Shown: piece by piece, positions 33,963-45,514 of the stretch
How positions within the stretch are numbered: the first letter of the stretch is position 1
How the letters are laid out: each line of letters begins with the position of its first letter
Source: Basidiobolus meristosporus CBS 931.73
Lineage: Eukaryota > Basidiobolomycota > Basidiobolomycetes > Basidiobolales > Basidiobolaceae
Assembly: GCA_002104905.1 (NCBI GenBank)
Contig: MCFE01000379.1
Location: forward strand, 1-64,000
DNA: 64,000 nt
Reading direction: 5' to 3'
The notes under the pieces: generated by a model
What the model was told of the DNA's origin: nothing
The model's database searches: none
What the model saw: only the letters and a program-made list of their open reading frames with translations
Program-made: the position numbers and the translations under genes

Positions 33963-36411
33963 ATGTCGGACCCCGATTTTTCCGTTATCTCCTCCCCCTC
34001 ACCGAGCATCTATGTTTCTTCGAATCGGATCCGGAAAAAACCCTCCTCCTGCTCCTCCCAGTCAGACACTGAGGAAGCACCCAGCATTTCGGAACAGGCA
34101 GAGACGAACCTACTAAAGCCCGCCACGACCCCTTCGTTCTCTCGAACCACCACTCCGCTCAACTCCCCGACTGCTCGAAGCTACAGCTCTTTGTTTCCTT
34201 CGCAACCAAATTCGATGGCGCGCCATACCAACGTCAATATCCACTCGATCTTTAGCAAATTAAACACCCTCAACGAGAAAACCAGACATGATGATAAACG
34301 ATCTTTTCTGCACTCCATCAAAGGGTTCGTACTTCACCTATACGACCACCTTTGGGTTGGATCCTCTCCTGACTAACTGGAATTACCCCGATTTGCAGTC
34401 ATATGCGTAGGAATAGTAAGGAGAAGTTCCATTCGCTTTTTGATCCTGGGGAAGGAAGTCCGCTGAACGATACATGGTAGACTACTAAACATGCCTCTTG
34501 CCTTGTACCCACTGGTCACTCAGATTTTCAATAGGCGCGGCACACCACTTCCAGTGTTTACCGGGGAAGATTCATCATACTCGCCCACCCTCTCACCTCG
34601 TAGTCCTCTCGACAGCCCAACGGTAACTGCCTACCCCACCTTCGCCAAAAGCTCCAGCCATTCCAAGAAGAGGTATTCCCCAGCGTCCACCACACGCCCC
34701 CTCACACCCACTAACGAGACCTAGACTTGTCCAGGACAACACCATAGAGGAGATCGCTCGGGAGATCGAGCAATACTACGTGCAGAACAATCAAAGAATC
34801 GAGCAATACATCGATCAGATCGCCACCCTCGAGGTACTCTTCTTACGCCCCACCCAACTTTCATCGGCCGACCGAGCCAAGTAACGATGTACCATTCGTT
34901 TAGAAACAGAAGCGAGACGCGGTCCAGGAAAGCAACCAATGGAAGAAGAAGTTCATCCAAGCGGAGAACCAATCCCACCAACGGGAGCTGGAGTTGAAAG
35001 GTAGGTTTGGAATGAACAGCGGTTGGGCACATGGGACGCATTCAAACGGAGCCTTTCTATGTAGAGGAGCTTCAGAAATTCCGGGAGAAGTACCTGCGCG
35101 ACCTCGACGGGATCAAACGGGCTCACCGCAAGAAGTGCCAGCAGTACGGAGACACGATCAAAAAGCTGATGACAACCAACGAGTCGTTCCGCTCCCAGTT
35201 ACAAGAATCCGGGATCGCCCCAAGTAAGACGCCAACGAGTTGCGTGCGTCCCCGTTCTTGCTTCTAACCCCGGGCTTTCATCAACTTCAGTCACCTCTAC
35301 CCCAATGGCTGGCCCCATGGTAGACCCGGAATACAACGAGAATCACGAATATATTAAGGTACCGTTTAGCCTGGCAAGCAGCTCCCCTACCGAGTTATGT
35401 AACCTGTTGGCTGGTATGTAGTGCAAATTCGCCGCCGCCGAGAAGCGAAGAGCCTCCCTGAAGCTGGAGGATGACCTGGCAATCTGGAACGAGGTAACAT
35501 ACCGCGCGACCTTCCCACCTGTCCCCCGATACTTACCAGAGTTTGATCCGTAGTACATGATTCTCGCTCTGGGGGTGGAATTGCGACAAGCACAAGTCCA
35601 GAAGATCCAGGAAACGCCGGAACGCCCTCACCTCGCTCCCGATTCGAGGAAGCCCCCACGACGCCGCTCAGCCCTTCGAACCCCCCATAGCAAGCGCCCT
35701 CACTATTCCAGCAGCCTGCGGGTGGGGGATCAGGAAGACGACTCGTGCCAAGGGTCGAAGCTCTCGGATGGGGACACCCTGTCAGATGAGTCTTCTTCAG
35801 CAGAAGAGAGCAGCACCCCCCTTCGATATATTACTTTGACTCGGGGCTCATCAGCCCAACGAGCCAGACATGACGTATCCACCACGCCTTATCTATCTGC
35901 ACAATCGTCTAGCACGTCCCTTTCCACTATCGAGGCGATCAATGCCAAGGACGAATCTCCCGATCTACATCCCATAGAAGTCAACTGTATCTCCGAAGCA
36001 GCAAGTCAGCCGCTCGGAAGGGAAGAGAGCGATGCCAGCAGTGACACCGATTCACAGGTGGACATTGCTCTCTCCACACCCCTAACGTTCGACGAAGAGG
36101 CTGAGCCCACTCACCCTCCAACCAAACCGGTCACCGAACCCGAGGAGCCCTCCAGCCCCACCCTCGGCAGCTACAATTCTCCACCCTATGTCACCTCCAG
36201 CCTCTCGGTGTTTGCTCGAAAACGCAACTCCGTTCGTACCGAATTCCCCGCACAGGACCGGCGGCGAAGTGTCGGTTCGATCAATTCGGCCGGGCGGGAG
36301 CAGCCCCACCCATTACAACACACTCCAGCCATGCGACGAAAGCCTCTACCCAAAACACCGGAGATTCAGTCGACCGCGACATCACAAGTTTCAGGTCCAG
36401 CCGACCTCTAA
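33963..36411 (+). CDS. Unrecognised Ser/Pro-rich protein with a central coiled coil, multi-exon
   Basis: I do not recognise the family. The N-terminus is Ser/Thr/Pro-rich (SPSPSIYVSS, TTPSFSRTTTPLNSP). The middle, from about 34740 to 35540, is a charged helical region split over small exons (NTIEEIAREIEQYYVQNNQR; KQKRDAVQESNQWKKKFIQA; EELQKFREKYLRDLDGIKRA) and is likely a coiled coil. The C-terminal exon (from 35551) is long, acidic and Ser/Thr-rich, with RRSVGSINS and RRKPLPKTPE as basic proline motifs. Likely introns of 50-75 bp lie near 34330, 34480, 34675, 34835, 35000, 35225, 35360 and 35490. The first two junctions are uncertain. It converges on the methionine aminopeptidase gene (252 bp apart). 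It could be a cytoskeletal or signalling scaffold, but that is only inference. Confidence 0.6.
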
Positions 36412-36662
36412 CATCACTGTAAAATACCCATCACCCCCTCCACCACCTCCCTGTCACCCTTCTACCCATTCTTCCCTAACTCACCCAGTCGATTGTAAAA
36501 ACTACATAGCCTCCGCGGAAGAATGGCTTACTCAACCTAGCGCAGATTTATTATTGATCTCCACACCAAACCTAACATCCATATATAAAGCCTAATCATC
36601 AGCCACCTCCGAATCCATTCAATTCCCCGACCACGAGTCGAACTCGATCTCACTCACTTGGG

Positions 36663-37999
36663 TCAATCGTTTCGGGTCAGGATCTCCACCCCGTCCTGAG
36701 TGATCAGCAATGTGTGTTCGAACTGGGCGGACCGCCCAGCATCCGCGGTCACAATGGTCCAGCGATCGGGCCAGGTCATGCCGACGGCAGTGCCTTGACA
36801 CAGGATCGGCTCGATGGTGAAGGTCATGCCGGGTTGCATCACGCCTTCCTCATGGTTCCCTAGGAAGTACCGGGTTAGCATGGTCCTCACGAACGTCCGC
36901 ACACAATCCCCCGAGAGCACTTACGATGATGTAGAATCAGGGGAAGCGAGTGGAACTCCCGGCCGATCCCATGGCCGGAGAGTTCGGTGGAGACAGAGAA
37001 TCCTTTGCTCTCGGCGTAGTCGCTGTATTATCAAGGCGATCGAGTTACCAGTCAAGTCACGCTTACATGTCGTTATCTGGGGAAGGGGGGTTACCATATC
37101 ACTCGGCCGATCTCCTGGAAGGGGGTGCCAGGTTTGCAAATGTCCACGGCCAAATCCAAGGATCTCTTGGTCGCCTCCACCAGCTCGCGCCCCTTCTGAT
37201 CCACGTTGCCGACGTAGAAGGTGGCGGAGTTGTCGCCATGAACGCCGTTCAAAAACACCTAAACCAGGTTAGTTGATTCGGAACCGCCAGCGATCTCTAC
37301 GTGTACCCCATTACCGTGATATCGATGTTGATGATATCTCCATCCTGCAGAGGTCGGCTGCGACCATGGAAGTGGTCAGAAATGTGGGGACTTGGAAGAT
37401 TCGCGTCGAGCTTACCTATCGGGGATGCCATGGGCAATCACGTTGTTGACCGAGGTGCAGACGGATTTTGGGAAACCCATGTAGTTTAGGGTGGATGGGT
37501 AGGCGTTGTGCTGGACGATCTCCTCGTGCAAAATCCGGTCTATCTCGTCGGTGGTGATGCCTACCTAAACCAAACCCCCCACCCCCGCCAAGGGAAAAGG
37601 TTAGCACCCACTTGGGGGAGGGACTTTTGCGAAGAACCTTACTTTGACCAACTGGCCACCTATGTCCAACATCTTTCGGGCCAGTCTTCCCGCCTCCCGC
37701 ATCTTCTCGATCTCCTCCGGGGTCTTGATGTCTATGCTGGCGCTCCAAGCGGGCGGTTCCCCGGTTTTGGCGTAGTTGGGGTGTAGGATATGTGCGGGAA
37801 CACTGCGTCGCTCCTGTTGCACCTTGTCACCTAAGGCCAAGCTGTTCGGGACTATCATTGAGTAAGAACCAAATACTCTGGGCGGGGTAAATGGCAGGGT
37901 CACCTTCCTACACCTCGGGGCACACAAGGCTCTGCCCGTATGGAGGCTGGCTCTCAGCATTCTGAAAGGTAGTCTGGCGGGGAAATGGGTTGGGTTCAT
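36663..37999 (-). CDS. Methionine aminopeptidase type 1, mitochondrial-type
   Basis: Removes the initiator methionine from new proteins; it is a dinuclear-metal peptidase of family M24A. The exons encode [20 protein letters not shown] and [16 protein letters not shown]. Then come NVIAHGIPD and [11 protein letters not shown] with the first metal-binding Asp, [11 protein letters not shown] with the second, [12 protein letters not shown] with the metal-binding His, and MTFTIEPIL and QFEHTLLIT with the two Glu. All five ligands are present. The N-terminus before the catalytic domain ([20 protein letters not shown]) is Arg-rich and lacks acids, like a mitochondrial presequence. It lacks the zinc-finger extension of cytosolic Map1. 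ATG at 37999 or 37960 are both possible. Introns lie near 37642-37567, 37406-37350, 37320-37270, 37100-37028 and 36923-36858. It starts 172 bp after the GPD stop on the same strand. Confidence 0.88.
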
Positions 38000-38044
38000 T
38001 CGAAACACTGCGTCACTATAGGGTAGGTCGAGTGCGGTGCGCTT

Positions 38045-38058
38045 GGGGGGGGGGGGGG
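38045..38058. repeat. 14-base G homopolymer upstream of the methionine aminopeptidase gene
   Basis: A run of 14 G on the plus strand, in the 172-bp gap between the GPD stop and the aminopeptidase start. Such a run is prone to length variation and sequencing error. It also helps create a long false open frame across the gap. Confidence 0.9.
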
Positions 38059-38171
38059 AAGAGAAAATGGCGAAATCTATCTGGGAAATCAGAATTTTCA
38101 TTCCGTCATATGGGATGCGGCGGGGCGATTTTATTGAAGCCAGAAATTTTACAATGAATGATGGAAATGAT

Positions 38172-39693
38172 CTACAACCCGTCCACCAGCGTGGACGGTG
38201 CCTGGTTACGATAGACGATGTCGTGGATCTTGGTGAAGAGCGGGTACCTAAAGGGTGGAAGGTGAGAAACCCCGCCACGGGATGGGTTGACTTGGGGGAT
38301 ACCACGTACCGATCAGTCAATTGTCTTGCCGCTAGGAACGCATGAACCTCCTTGGCCGTCAATGTCCCCTGTAGCTTTTGGCCATGGAGCATCTCCTTCT
38401 CGAGCACATGGAATGGCTTGCCTGTAAGTACATGAGCCTCCGCCACTCTGCGATTGCGACCTCCGGCGCAAGTGGTTATCAGGTCCGCCACTCCACAGCT
38501 CTCAAAGAACGTCTCCACCTTGACCCCCGAGTAAAATGTCTGCGCGAATTGGATGATCTCCATCAAGCCGATTCTCATGATGGCGGCCTTCGTGTTATCT
38601 CCGAGCCTACTCGACAGGGTGAGTGAGGTTCGTCAATGCCGATGAGTGGGTTGTTTGATGAATACGTACTTGAGACCGTCAACGATACCCGCCCCGATGG
38701 CAACGATATTCTTCAGCGCGCCGCACAACTCCACCCCCGCGACATCATCCACCACGGTAACTCTGAAGTACTCCGTGTTGAACAACTTGCGGTAGATTTC
38801 CCCGTGCTCCTTCACTCGCGACCCAATGGTGGTCTCACAGAAATGCTCCAACGCCACTTCCTGGGCGATATTCGCGCCCGACAACACACTCGTCTCGATC
38901 CCCAGCGTTCCGGAGATCTCCTCTGAAAACAGACGAACCCCCTCGGAGGATGCGTCGATTCCCTAGATGATGGCTTAACATTGATCCCGGTAATACATCT
39001 ACTGATGAATGATGTACCTTGATCAGTGAGATGGCCTTGGCATCCGGGCGGACTTGGTTAACTAGATCGGCGCAGACCCCCTTCAGAAACTTCGATGCGA
39101 GTCAGTGAGAGCCCAGCATTCTCGTACTACTGTGACAGGTCAACATACTTGATGAGGCACAACAAATGCGATCACAGTGGCGTCTTTTACGCACGCGCGG
39201 AGGTCCGGGCAGGCGACCAGGTTGGTTGGAAGCTGGATATTCGGCAAGTACCTGAATGTTCGCAGATAGCGAGGTCAAGGCTTCCAGATCACATGATGTG
39301 GGGAGGATACCCTCCCATGAAAAAGCCGAGCGTGTAGCAAAGGATACTTCACGTTTTCGTGGCGTTGGTTAATCACCTCACTCAGCTTCTCGCCGCGGGA
39401 GATTTCTTCGTGAACCCACAGCCTCACCTCGGGGTCAAACTCCCCGTACCGCAACACGTTGTTCGCGAGGATCTTACTGACAGCGGTGCCCCTAGGAAAT
39501 GGTTAGGAATGGTAGGCCCCGCTCGTCCCCTCCCAACCCACACTAAACAAAACGGTTACCAGTTACCCGACCCGACGACGCACACCTTTTCTTTGGAAAG
39601 ACGGCTTGAGAGGCTGAATTCCCGAAACGAAGGCCGGAGACGGGCGAAACTTCGGGTCACCAGGCTGGTGTGACGTGGGAAGATGGAAAGCAT
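38172..39693 (-). CDS. GPD1: Glycerol-3-phosphate dehydrogenase, NAD-dependent
   Basis: Reduces dihydroxyacetone phosphate to glycerol 3-phosphate with NADH. This is the first step of glycerol and glycerolipid synthesis. Seven exons add up to 373 codons: 39693-39560, 39491-39348, 39251-39149, 39089-39018, 38962-38670, 38609-38310 and 38247-38172. The NAD-binding loop reads [16 protein letters not shown]. Then come [16 protein letters not shown], the catalytic-domain [15 protein letters not shown] (catalytic Lys in LKN), [15 protein letters not shown] and [15 protein letters not shown]. It ends [14 protein letters not shown]...LVDGL. The first 36 residues ([20 protein letters not shown]...) have many Arg/Ser and almost no acids, suggesting mitochondrial targeting. 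Most fungal homologues are cytosolic or peroxisomal. No PTS2-like motif is evident. Confidence 0.93.
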
Positions 39694-41851
39694 GCCTGTC
39701 TTCTGGTGAGGTCAAACCCCTCTGAGGAAGAAACGTATTTTGGTGAATCCCACCAAGGATGCACCAGCTCATCGGGAATTTGGCCGACTTGGATCTCCCA
39801 TATTATTGTTGCGGTATATCATCGCAAAGTGGAGCAGCCAGAAAACATGGTGGTTTGAGCTTCAGTTGGAAATCCGATAAAAAAACATTCAATCAATCCA
39901 GTGGAACACCATCTTCATGTTGGAACAAGCTGGTAACAACCTGGTAACAACCGACCTATTACCTGGGGTGGGGTACTTGGGTAATATCTGCATGTGGTAA
40001 AAATGGTCACTTTCCATCCCGCATTAATAAGGAATGAAAGGCTTACTTACTGGTGAAGGCTGAGCTGGCCAATCAGGACGAGTACGGTGAAAATAACCAT
40101 CTGGGTCGATCCAAAGAGCAATTTAAATTGACAGATGATTACCAAAGCAAATGGCACTATATTGTGCTAGCCAGCTTAGGCCTAATATTCTAGCAATCTA
40201 CGGATATGGGAATTCCATCATACACCACTCGCCTAACGGGTGCCTTCATCTTGCCTTGTACGGAACATGGCTTGGACCTTTTCCATAGATGCTTGAATGC
40301 CAGGGTATTCAAGCTTAGAAGGGTATATCAGATACGGCATTCCCAGAAGATGTATTGCAAAAAGGATTATCCACGCCACGAAGAAAGAGACTGAGGCCTC
40401 CAGAAAGCGCTTCTCCCTTATTTTACAATTGGTTTAGCTTATCTGGAGACCCAGTGGATGTGGCAGTGGGTTAGCTTGCACAACAATGAACCGGGCAACG
40501 CAAGTCTTAGGTTTGAAGACAAAGCCCAGCTCTGCTCGGGGTGAAATGGGATGCTGCAAGGGGTGGCCGAATCCTCAGAAAAACCACTGCTTAAAATGGA
40601 TAATGAGTACCGTATTTTCGGGGCATTTTCGACGTTTAGAGAGTTGAGCGGTCGCCTGGAAAAAACCCAATGCCCCATCCCCGAATGCTCGACATAAATC
40701 CCGATCAATCCAGGGCCAACGATACTCCATTAAGCAGATTCGAACGATCAATGGGGGTTTTGGGAATGTCTGGACATCGCCGGCAAGTAATCCAATATGG
40801 ATCATGCAAACTCCCGATTTCGATTGGACCTTGCTAATTTGGGCGGTTTCTCTGTCGCTTTCATGAGTACCTGATTGGTCTTAGATTACGCTTATGATTT
40901 ACTAGGGTTTGGGTTGCTTCAACGGAGTGACGCTGTTGCTGGCGCTTTGTGGGTGCTAGGTGGGCAGGGTGCGACGTGAAGTGTGAGATAGAGGGTAATT
41001 GGAGGATATCAAGAGCGAGGAGATGATGGGACGAGGCTGAGACCATATTTCGTTGATGTTTGTCCAAGTCTCGGATCGAAGGTGTGTGAAAATATGGGAT
41101 GAAACGAAGCCAATGTTTCCAAGTCATGAGATATGAGCAGGAGGCGCTGATGAATTTTCCGTCATGAATCATGAATATCAATATGGATATAGATAGAGTG
41201 CGGAAGTGGATATGAGTGGATATGAGCGTGGTTGTGGGTATGGTTATGGGTATGGGTACAGTATGGTATGGGTATAGGTATAGGTACGAGTATGAGTATG
41301 AGTATGAGTGGAGTGAAGCAGCGGACTGGTTTGCTAAATACAAGGGTAGGGTTCGGGAAGGATGAGGTCGGCGGTTCGATGATGTGTGATGTATTTTAAG
41401 AACGTGGGGTGGAACTGAGGGCCCGTTAGATAAATATTCTCCATGTGAAGATGAGTATGCGTGCGAGGGTGAAAATAGACTAAATTAGTGTGGATGAGGC
41501 TAAGAGCAGGTCGGGTTTGGCAAATAAACGAGAGAGCATAAGTGGGGTAGACTAACGATGAAGGTGTACGCCAACTTCACAGCTGAGGCAGCATTCTGAT
41601 AAACTCGCTATGTACGTGAATGGACGGTATAGGTTAGGATGAACTTTCCAGATCGGGTTGTGAATAGGGTAATGGGATTTCCTCAGCTATGTAAAGTTGG
41701 GAAAAGGCTAGGTTTACAAACAGGACAAATTTATTATATCATCTATAGAATAAGTAAATAAAAAACTACATGTGTCTAAGCGCAAAAACGTCAATAACGC
41801 AACATTCGAATATAGAATACAGCTGGTATAGGTATGTACTCCTTGGGTGAT
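39694..41851. other. Intergenic region with a (GTATGN)n-like repeat tract
   Basis: No gene recognised between the GPD start and the channel gene's stop. About 41210-41310 is a degenerate hexamer tract (GTATGG, GTATAG, GTATGA units), which creates a Tyr/Ser-rich open frame on the minus strand that I do not believe is a gene. Upstream control elements of GPD and the 3' region of the channel gene must lie here. Confidence 0.5.
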
Positions 41852-42856
41852 TTAATCCTTCTTGCGCTTTTCGGCTTCGTGATGAGGAGGAGCGACCCAG
41901 TACATGCACCCGTGGACCATACAGGCGAGGAGAGGGGCAATCCAAGGGATCCAGTGCTCTTGGAAGTTTCCGGAGGCAACGGCGACACCGAAGAACTTTG
42001 CTGGGTTGGCACCGACACCACCGTATCCATCGGTAAGACCACCACTGACATAAATGTTAAGACCAAGGGCCAGACCCACACAGATAGGACCGACAACTGG
42101 ACCGAAGACCTTTTGCTGCTTGGGGTCGATGGCGGTACCCCAAGTAAGCCATACGTAAGACCAACTGAAGAAGAACTCCAGGCAGAAAGCCTGACCAACA
42201 CTCACGATCTCGGGCTTGAAACCCCAGGAACCAAGCTTGGTAGCTTCGGTGACAGCCTCACCACAAGCGGCGCGAAGCATAGCACCTCCAAGCATGGCAC
42301 CAATGCAATGCATGCCCAAATAGATAATGGCACGAGGAACCGAGCAAAGACGAGTGAATACGGCAGTCCAGGTAATACAGGGGTTGAAATGGGCACCGGA
42401 GACGGAGGCAGAACCCATAATGTAAAGAGTAAGGGTGACGAAGACACCCAAACCGACATCAAGCGAAACAACGGGACCTCCAACTTGAACGGCCCAAACA
42501 GTAACACCGCATGAAACCAAGACGTAAAGGGCCATCAAGAAACATTCGTGGACACCCGAACGCCAGATGGCGGGGTTGCGGAACTCAGACCAGTCAAACA
42601 TCTGCTCATAGGACAAATGATCTTCGTCAGCGATAACGTCAGGATGGAACTCGGGTGTAGGAACGCCTGAAAGAGACTTTCTGTGAGGAATAGCATTGAG
42701 GGAAGCTTGGCGACTACGAGTGATGTGTTGTTCTAGCGAAGCAAGGTGCTCATTACTGAGAGGGACACCAACGTTGAGAGCAGTCTCGTGAGGTCTAAGT
42801 TCGGTGGCTCCTTGACTAACAAAGCCATCGGGAGGGCTGAGTCTTGACGATTCCAT
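41852..42856 (-). CDS. Major intrinsic protein (aquaporin/aquaglyceroporin family), divergent pore motifs
   Basis: A single-exon, 334-residue membrane channel. About 98 N-terminal residues are hydrophilic, then six hydrophobic segments follow (about residues 103-123, 134-152, 176-198, 215-238, 252-272 and 310-328). The first half-helix motif is HFNPC (158-160) where the family has NPA. The second is GANPAK (284-287) where NPAR is usual, so the Arg of the selectivity filter is replaced by Lys. Family assignment rests on the MIP pattern GSASVSGAHFNP...GAMLGGAM and on the repeat symmetry. Whether it conducts water, glycerol or another solute cannot be told. The start at 42856 is chosen because the upstream ATG (42937) would add residues lying in the probable 5' leader. 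It lies 2.2 kb from GPD on the same strand. Confidence 0.85.
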   Translation of the reverse strand: MESSRLSPPDGFVSQGATELRPHETALNVGVPLSNEHLASLEQHITRSRQASLNAIPHRKSLSGVPTPEFHPDVIADEDHLSYEQMFDWSEFRNPAIWRSGVHECFLMALYVLVSCGVTVWAVQVGGPVVSLDVGLGVFVTLTLYIMGSASVSGAHFNPCITWTAVFTRLCSVPRAIIYLGMHCIGAMLGGAMLRAACGEAVTEATKLGSWGFKPEIVSVGQAFCLEFFFSWSYVWLTWGTAIDPKQQKVFGPVVGPICVGLALGLNIYVSGGLTDGYGGVGANPAKFFGVAVASGNFQEHWIPWIAPLLACMVHGCMYWVAPPHHEAEKRKKD

Positions 42857-44580
42857 AATGAGATATTGAATACGAAATGATAGTGTGGTACAAGGGGGCA
42901 CCAAGGCCCACTTATATACCTTTTCCGTGGACCACATTTGAGGCTATCGATCATTTTGTTCTTTTCAGCATTCTGTGACCCAGATACCAATCCCAATCAA
43001 ATCGCTTAAACGATACCGTTAGATTGCTATATTTTGATGATGTTCAAGTCGAATTTGTGCTATCCAAGTAATTTTGGATTTTTCCTAATTAACCTGATAT
43101 GGCTGATATTCTAACTGCCAAAGTAAGAAGACTGAGATACTATAACTAGATAATGAGTGATTATTTGCTCCATATAAGGGATTTTTTCGTTGCCTATTTG
43201 ATGTATCTACAATTACCAAATCAGTCCATGAAACTTCTTATCCCAAAGACTGTGTCCAATTTCGTCTCAGCTGCCACCAAATCGAAATGTTTATAAGTTG
43301 GTATATAGCTGGCCTACGGAACATTCTAAAATGATCATCCATTGCCATCCATCATATCCGAGATGTTGTGGTCAGATTCCAGAACCTGACATGATTTCTT
43401 GGTCAATGTTACATCGTCTGAGACTGACAAGGACGTGTATTATGGCTCAATAACCCCCGGGTTTATCTAGCAGAGGTGGGATTACATCAGTAAGCTAGTG
43501 AATAAATATATAGGACAGAGCAATCTCATCCCATCATAGATTAGGTTAAATTACACCAGTTGCCATGATTCGTATGTGGAGTAGTGTAACCAGGTAACCC
43601 GCCTAATCAGGTTTTTCAAATACGGATGCTGGTCATGAATTACAGCTAGTATGTAACGCGCTTCCTGATCGATATGGCTTTCCAATCATTGGTGTGTTCC
43701 GGCAAATCATCATTGTCAACATACCTCTCTCGACATCAATTGATCCAGGAAAGTTCTATTGGTTTGCTCACTAGTTTCCGGGTTCCTCCAAATGGTATTG
43801 AACCTGGTCAGCGGTAATTATCCAAAAGATTTGACCATAGTTTTAGCGGTGTTTCCCATTTGTTGCACACACGGTCACCATATTAGGAGAATCCCAGATT
43901 TGATTAATTGGACTCATTGGGAAACGTGAGGATTTATAATTGCGTCAATCACTCACATTTCCTGATTTCATTAATTGAATTCATAATGGTTTTTCAGAAT
44001 CGGAAGCAACTGCCCAAAAGTCACTCAATAGTTTTCCCAAAACCCAAATAAACCGCACCAAAAAGGAGGTTGTTACTCACTGTCCCCATACACTAATTTC
44101 ACTTAAACGACCAACGTCCTCAAACATCCTGATTTGAAATGAATAACCAAGCTGAGTTTTTAAGAATGTTTCTCACGTTTACCCAGCGGGCAAATTTAAC
44201 TCCCTTTACATGTGTTGCCATAATTTACTATGGTACGCTCCTACATGTTGCCTCCGTCCGGGATTCAAGTCCGGTTGTTAGTCACAAGTTTTAAATTGGT
44301 GCAAATAATTAGGAAGTGTTTTACTTATTCAGTCGTGTCGCTTTCATACTTTGGATTAATTTTATCATGATTTTTCTTGAACTTTTGATTAGTTAACAAA
44401 ATAGTCAAGTATTTAGTCTCGTACCAATCATGCCTGGACTAATGAAGAGCTTGGTGCTTGGTTTTTAGTAACTTAATTTTGCACATGAACAGTCGGTGAA
44501 AATATAGCCTAAGTCATACCAAGGGGATATTTAATGTGGCAGTGGCGACCTGGAAGTGGTTGGGAGTATTTAGAAGAAAA
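42857..44580. other. Intergenic, no gene seen
   Basis: AT-rich sequence with no recognisable coding segment. The first ~200 bases should contain the channel gene promoter. Confidence 0.45.
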
Positions 44581-44914
44581 TGTTGCAAATTTCGTGATGA
44601 CACCTAAATGTTCACCTAACTCATAGTCCACAAATCTTGGAGAATTCTGGCCAAACTCCTTGTCGGGATTTACTATGAATATTTTCGCCAAAACATCAGG
44701 TACCCAGAATGTGAGGTATTTCAGAGTTATCCAAATAGCCCCAAACTTTGCATACATGTTCTTGGACCTACCCGAACATATTTAACGTATTTTCTTTGCC
44801 ATAACTACTTGAAAGTATATATACTACATTTACATTCAATAGATCATTAAGTGAATACCACAAAGTCTACTTACGCACCCAATCACTTCCAATATCTCCA
44901 CAGCTCTTACAGTA
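44581..44914 (+). repeat. Solo copia LTR (family 1), diverged
   Basis: TGTTGCAAATTTCG ... CACCTAAATGTTCACCTAAC ... AATATCTCCACAGCTCTTACAG is collinear with the 349-bp family-1 LTR. No internal sequence follows. A partial second 3' end (about 44925-45028) lies just downstream. Confidence 0.75.
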
Positions 44915-45171
44915 CTATCTAGACATATTCCACTTGCTTTGTTGCCAGGGCCATGCAGAAGTACAAATACCACACAATCTACAGGTTCTCCCAATCACTT
45001 CCGGTATCTATAAAACTCTTACAATATGAGCAAGATGTGCAATATTTGAAGGCTGTTGGGTAAGTTTGAAAATTTTGGGAACTTCCGGGCCTTCACTAAT
45101 CCTGAGAGTTGGCTGATGACTTACAAACTAAATCATAATCGATTATTCCGTAATTGGCTAGCAGTCAAATA

Positions 45172-45485
45172 TGTTGTAATAGTTTTGACAATATTGGAAG
45201 TGATTGGGAGAACCTGTAGATTATGTGGTTTCACTCAATGATTCATTGAATGTGAAAGTAGTGTTTATACTTTTACATGATCCTGGTAAAATAAGCATGT
45301 AGAATATGCCAAGGAAGTTCCCGAAAGCATGTGTGCAAAGTTTGGGGCTGTTTGGATAACTTTGAGAATATTCATGTTCTGGGTACTTGATGTTTTGATG
45401 AAAATATCCTCCAAGATTTGTAGGTAATGATCTAAGTGACTGAATTAGATCAATATGTAGGTGAAATTCCAGACCTTTACAAGCA
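45172..45485 (-). repeat. Solo copia LTR (family 1), inverted, with a deletion
   Basis: TGTTGTAATAGTTTTGACAATATTGGAAGTG at the left and CCAGACCTTTACAAGCA at the right. The AATATTCTAAGTAAATC...TTTGGTCAG part of the consensus is missing. Confidence 0.75.
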
Positions 45486-45514
45486 AAATAGAGCCCTAGG
45501 GTATATGTAGTACA

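Noticed and set aside
37601-38578. Minus-strand open frame of 325 codons joining GPD and aminopeptidase parts
   Set aside because: It runs through GPD exon 6, a GPD intron, the poly-G gap and into aminopeptidase exon 1 by chance. The true genes end and start inside it.
41210-41310. Possible CRISPR-like or regulatory array of short repeats
   Set aside because: Units are 6-bp microsatellite variants without spacers, and the genome is eukaryotic.
40861-41343. Minus-strand Tyr/Ser-repeat open frame
   Set aside because: Its start is a translated hexamer microsatellite. There is no domain and no splice support.
41834-42514. Long plus-strand open frame (226 codons)
   Set aside because: Lies antisense to the MIP channel, is rich in Thr/Asp/Gly with no domain, and is explained as a shadow of codon use on the other strand.
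44215-44295. tRNA-like T-arm (CCGG-GATTCAAGT-CCGG)
   Set aside because: No matching acceptor, D-arm or anticodon arm could be placed around it.
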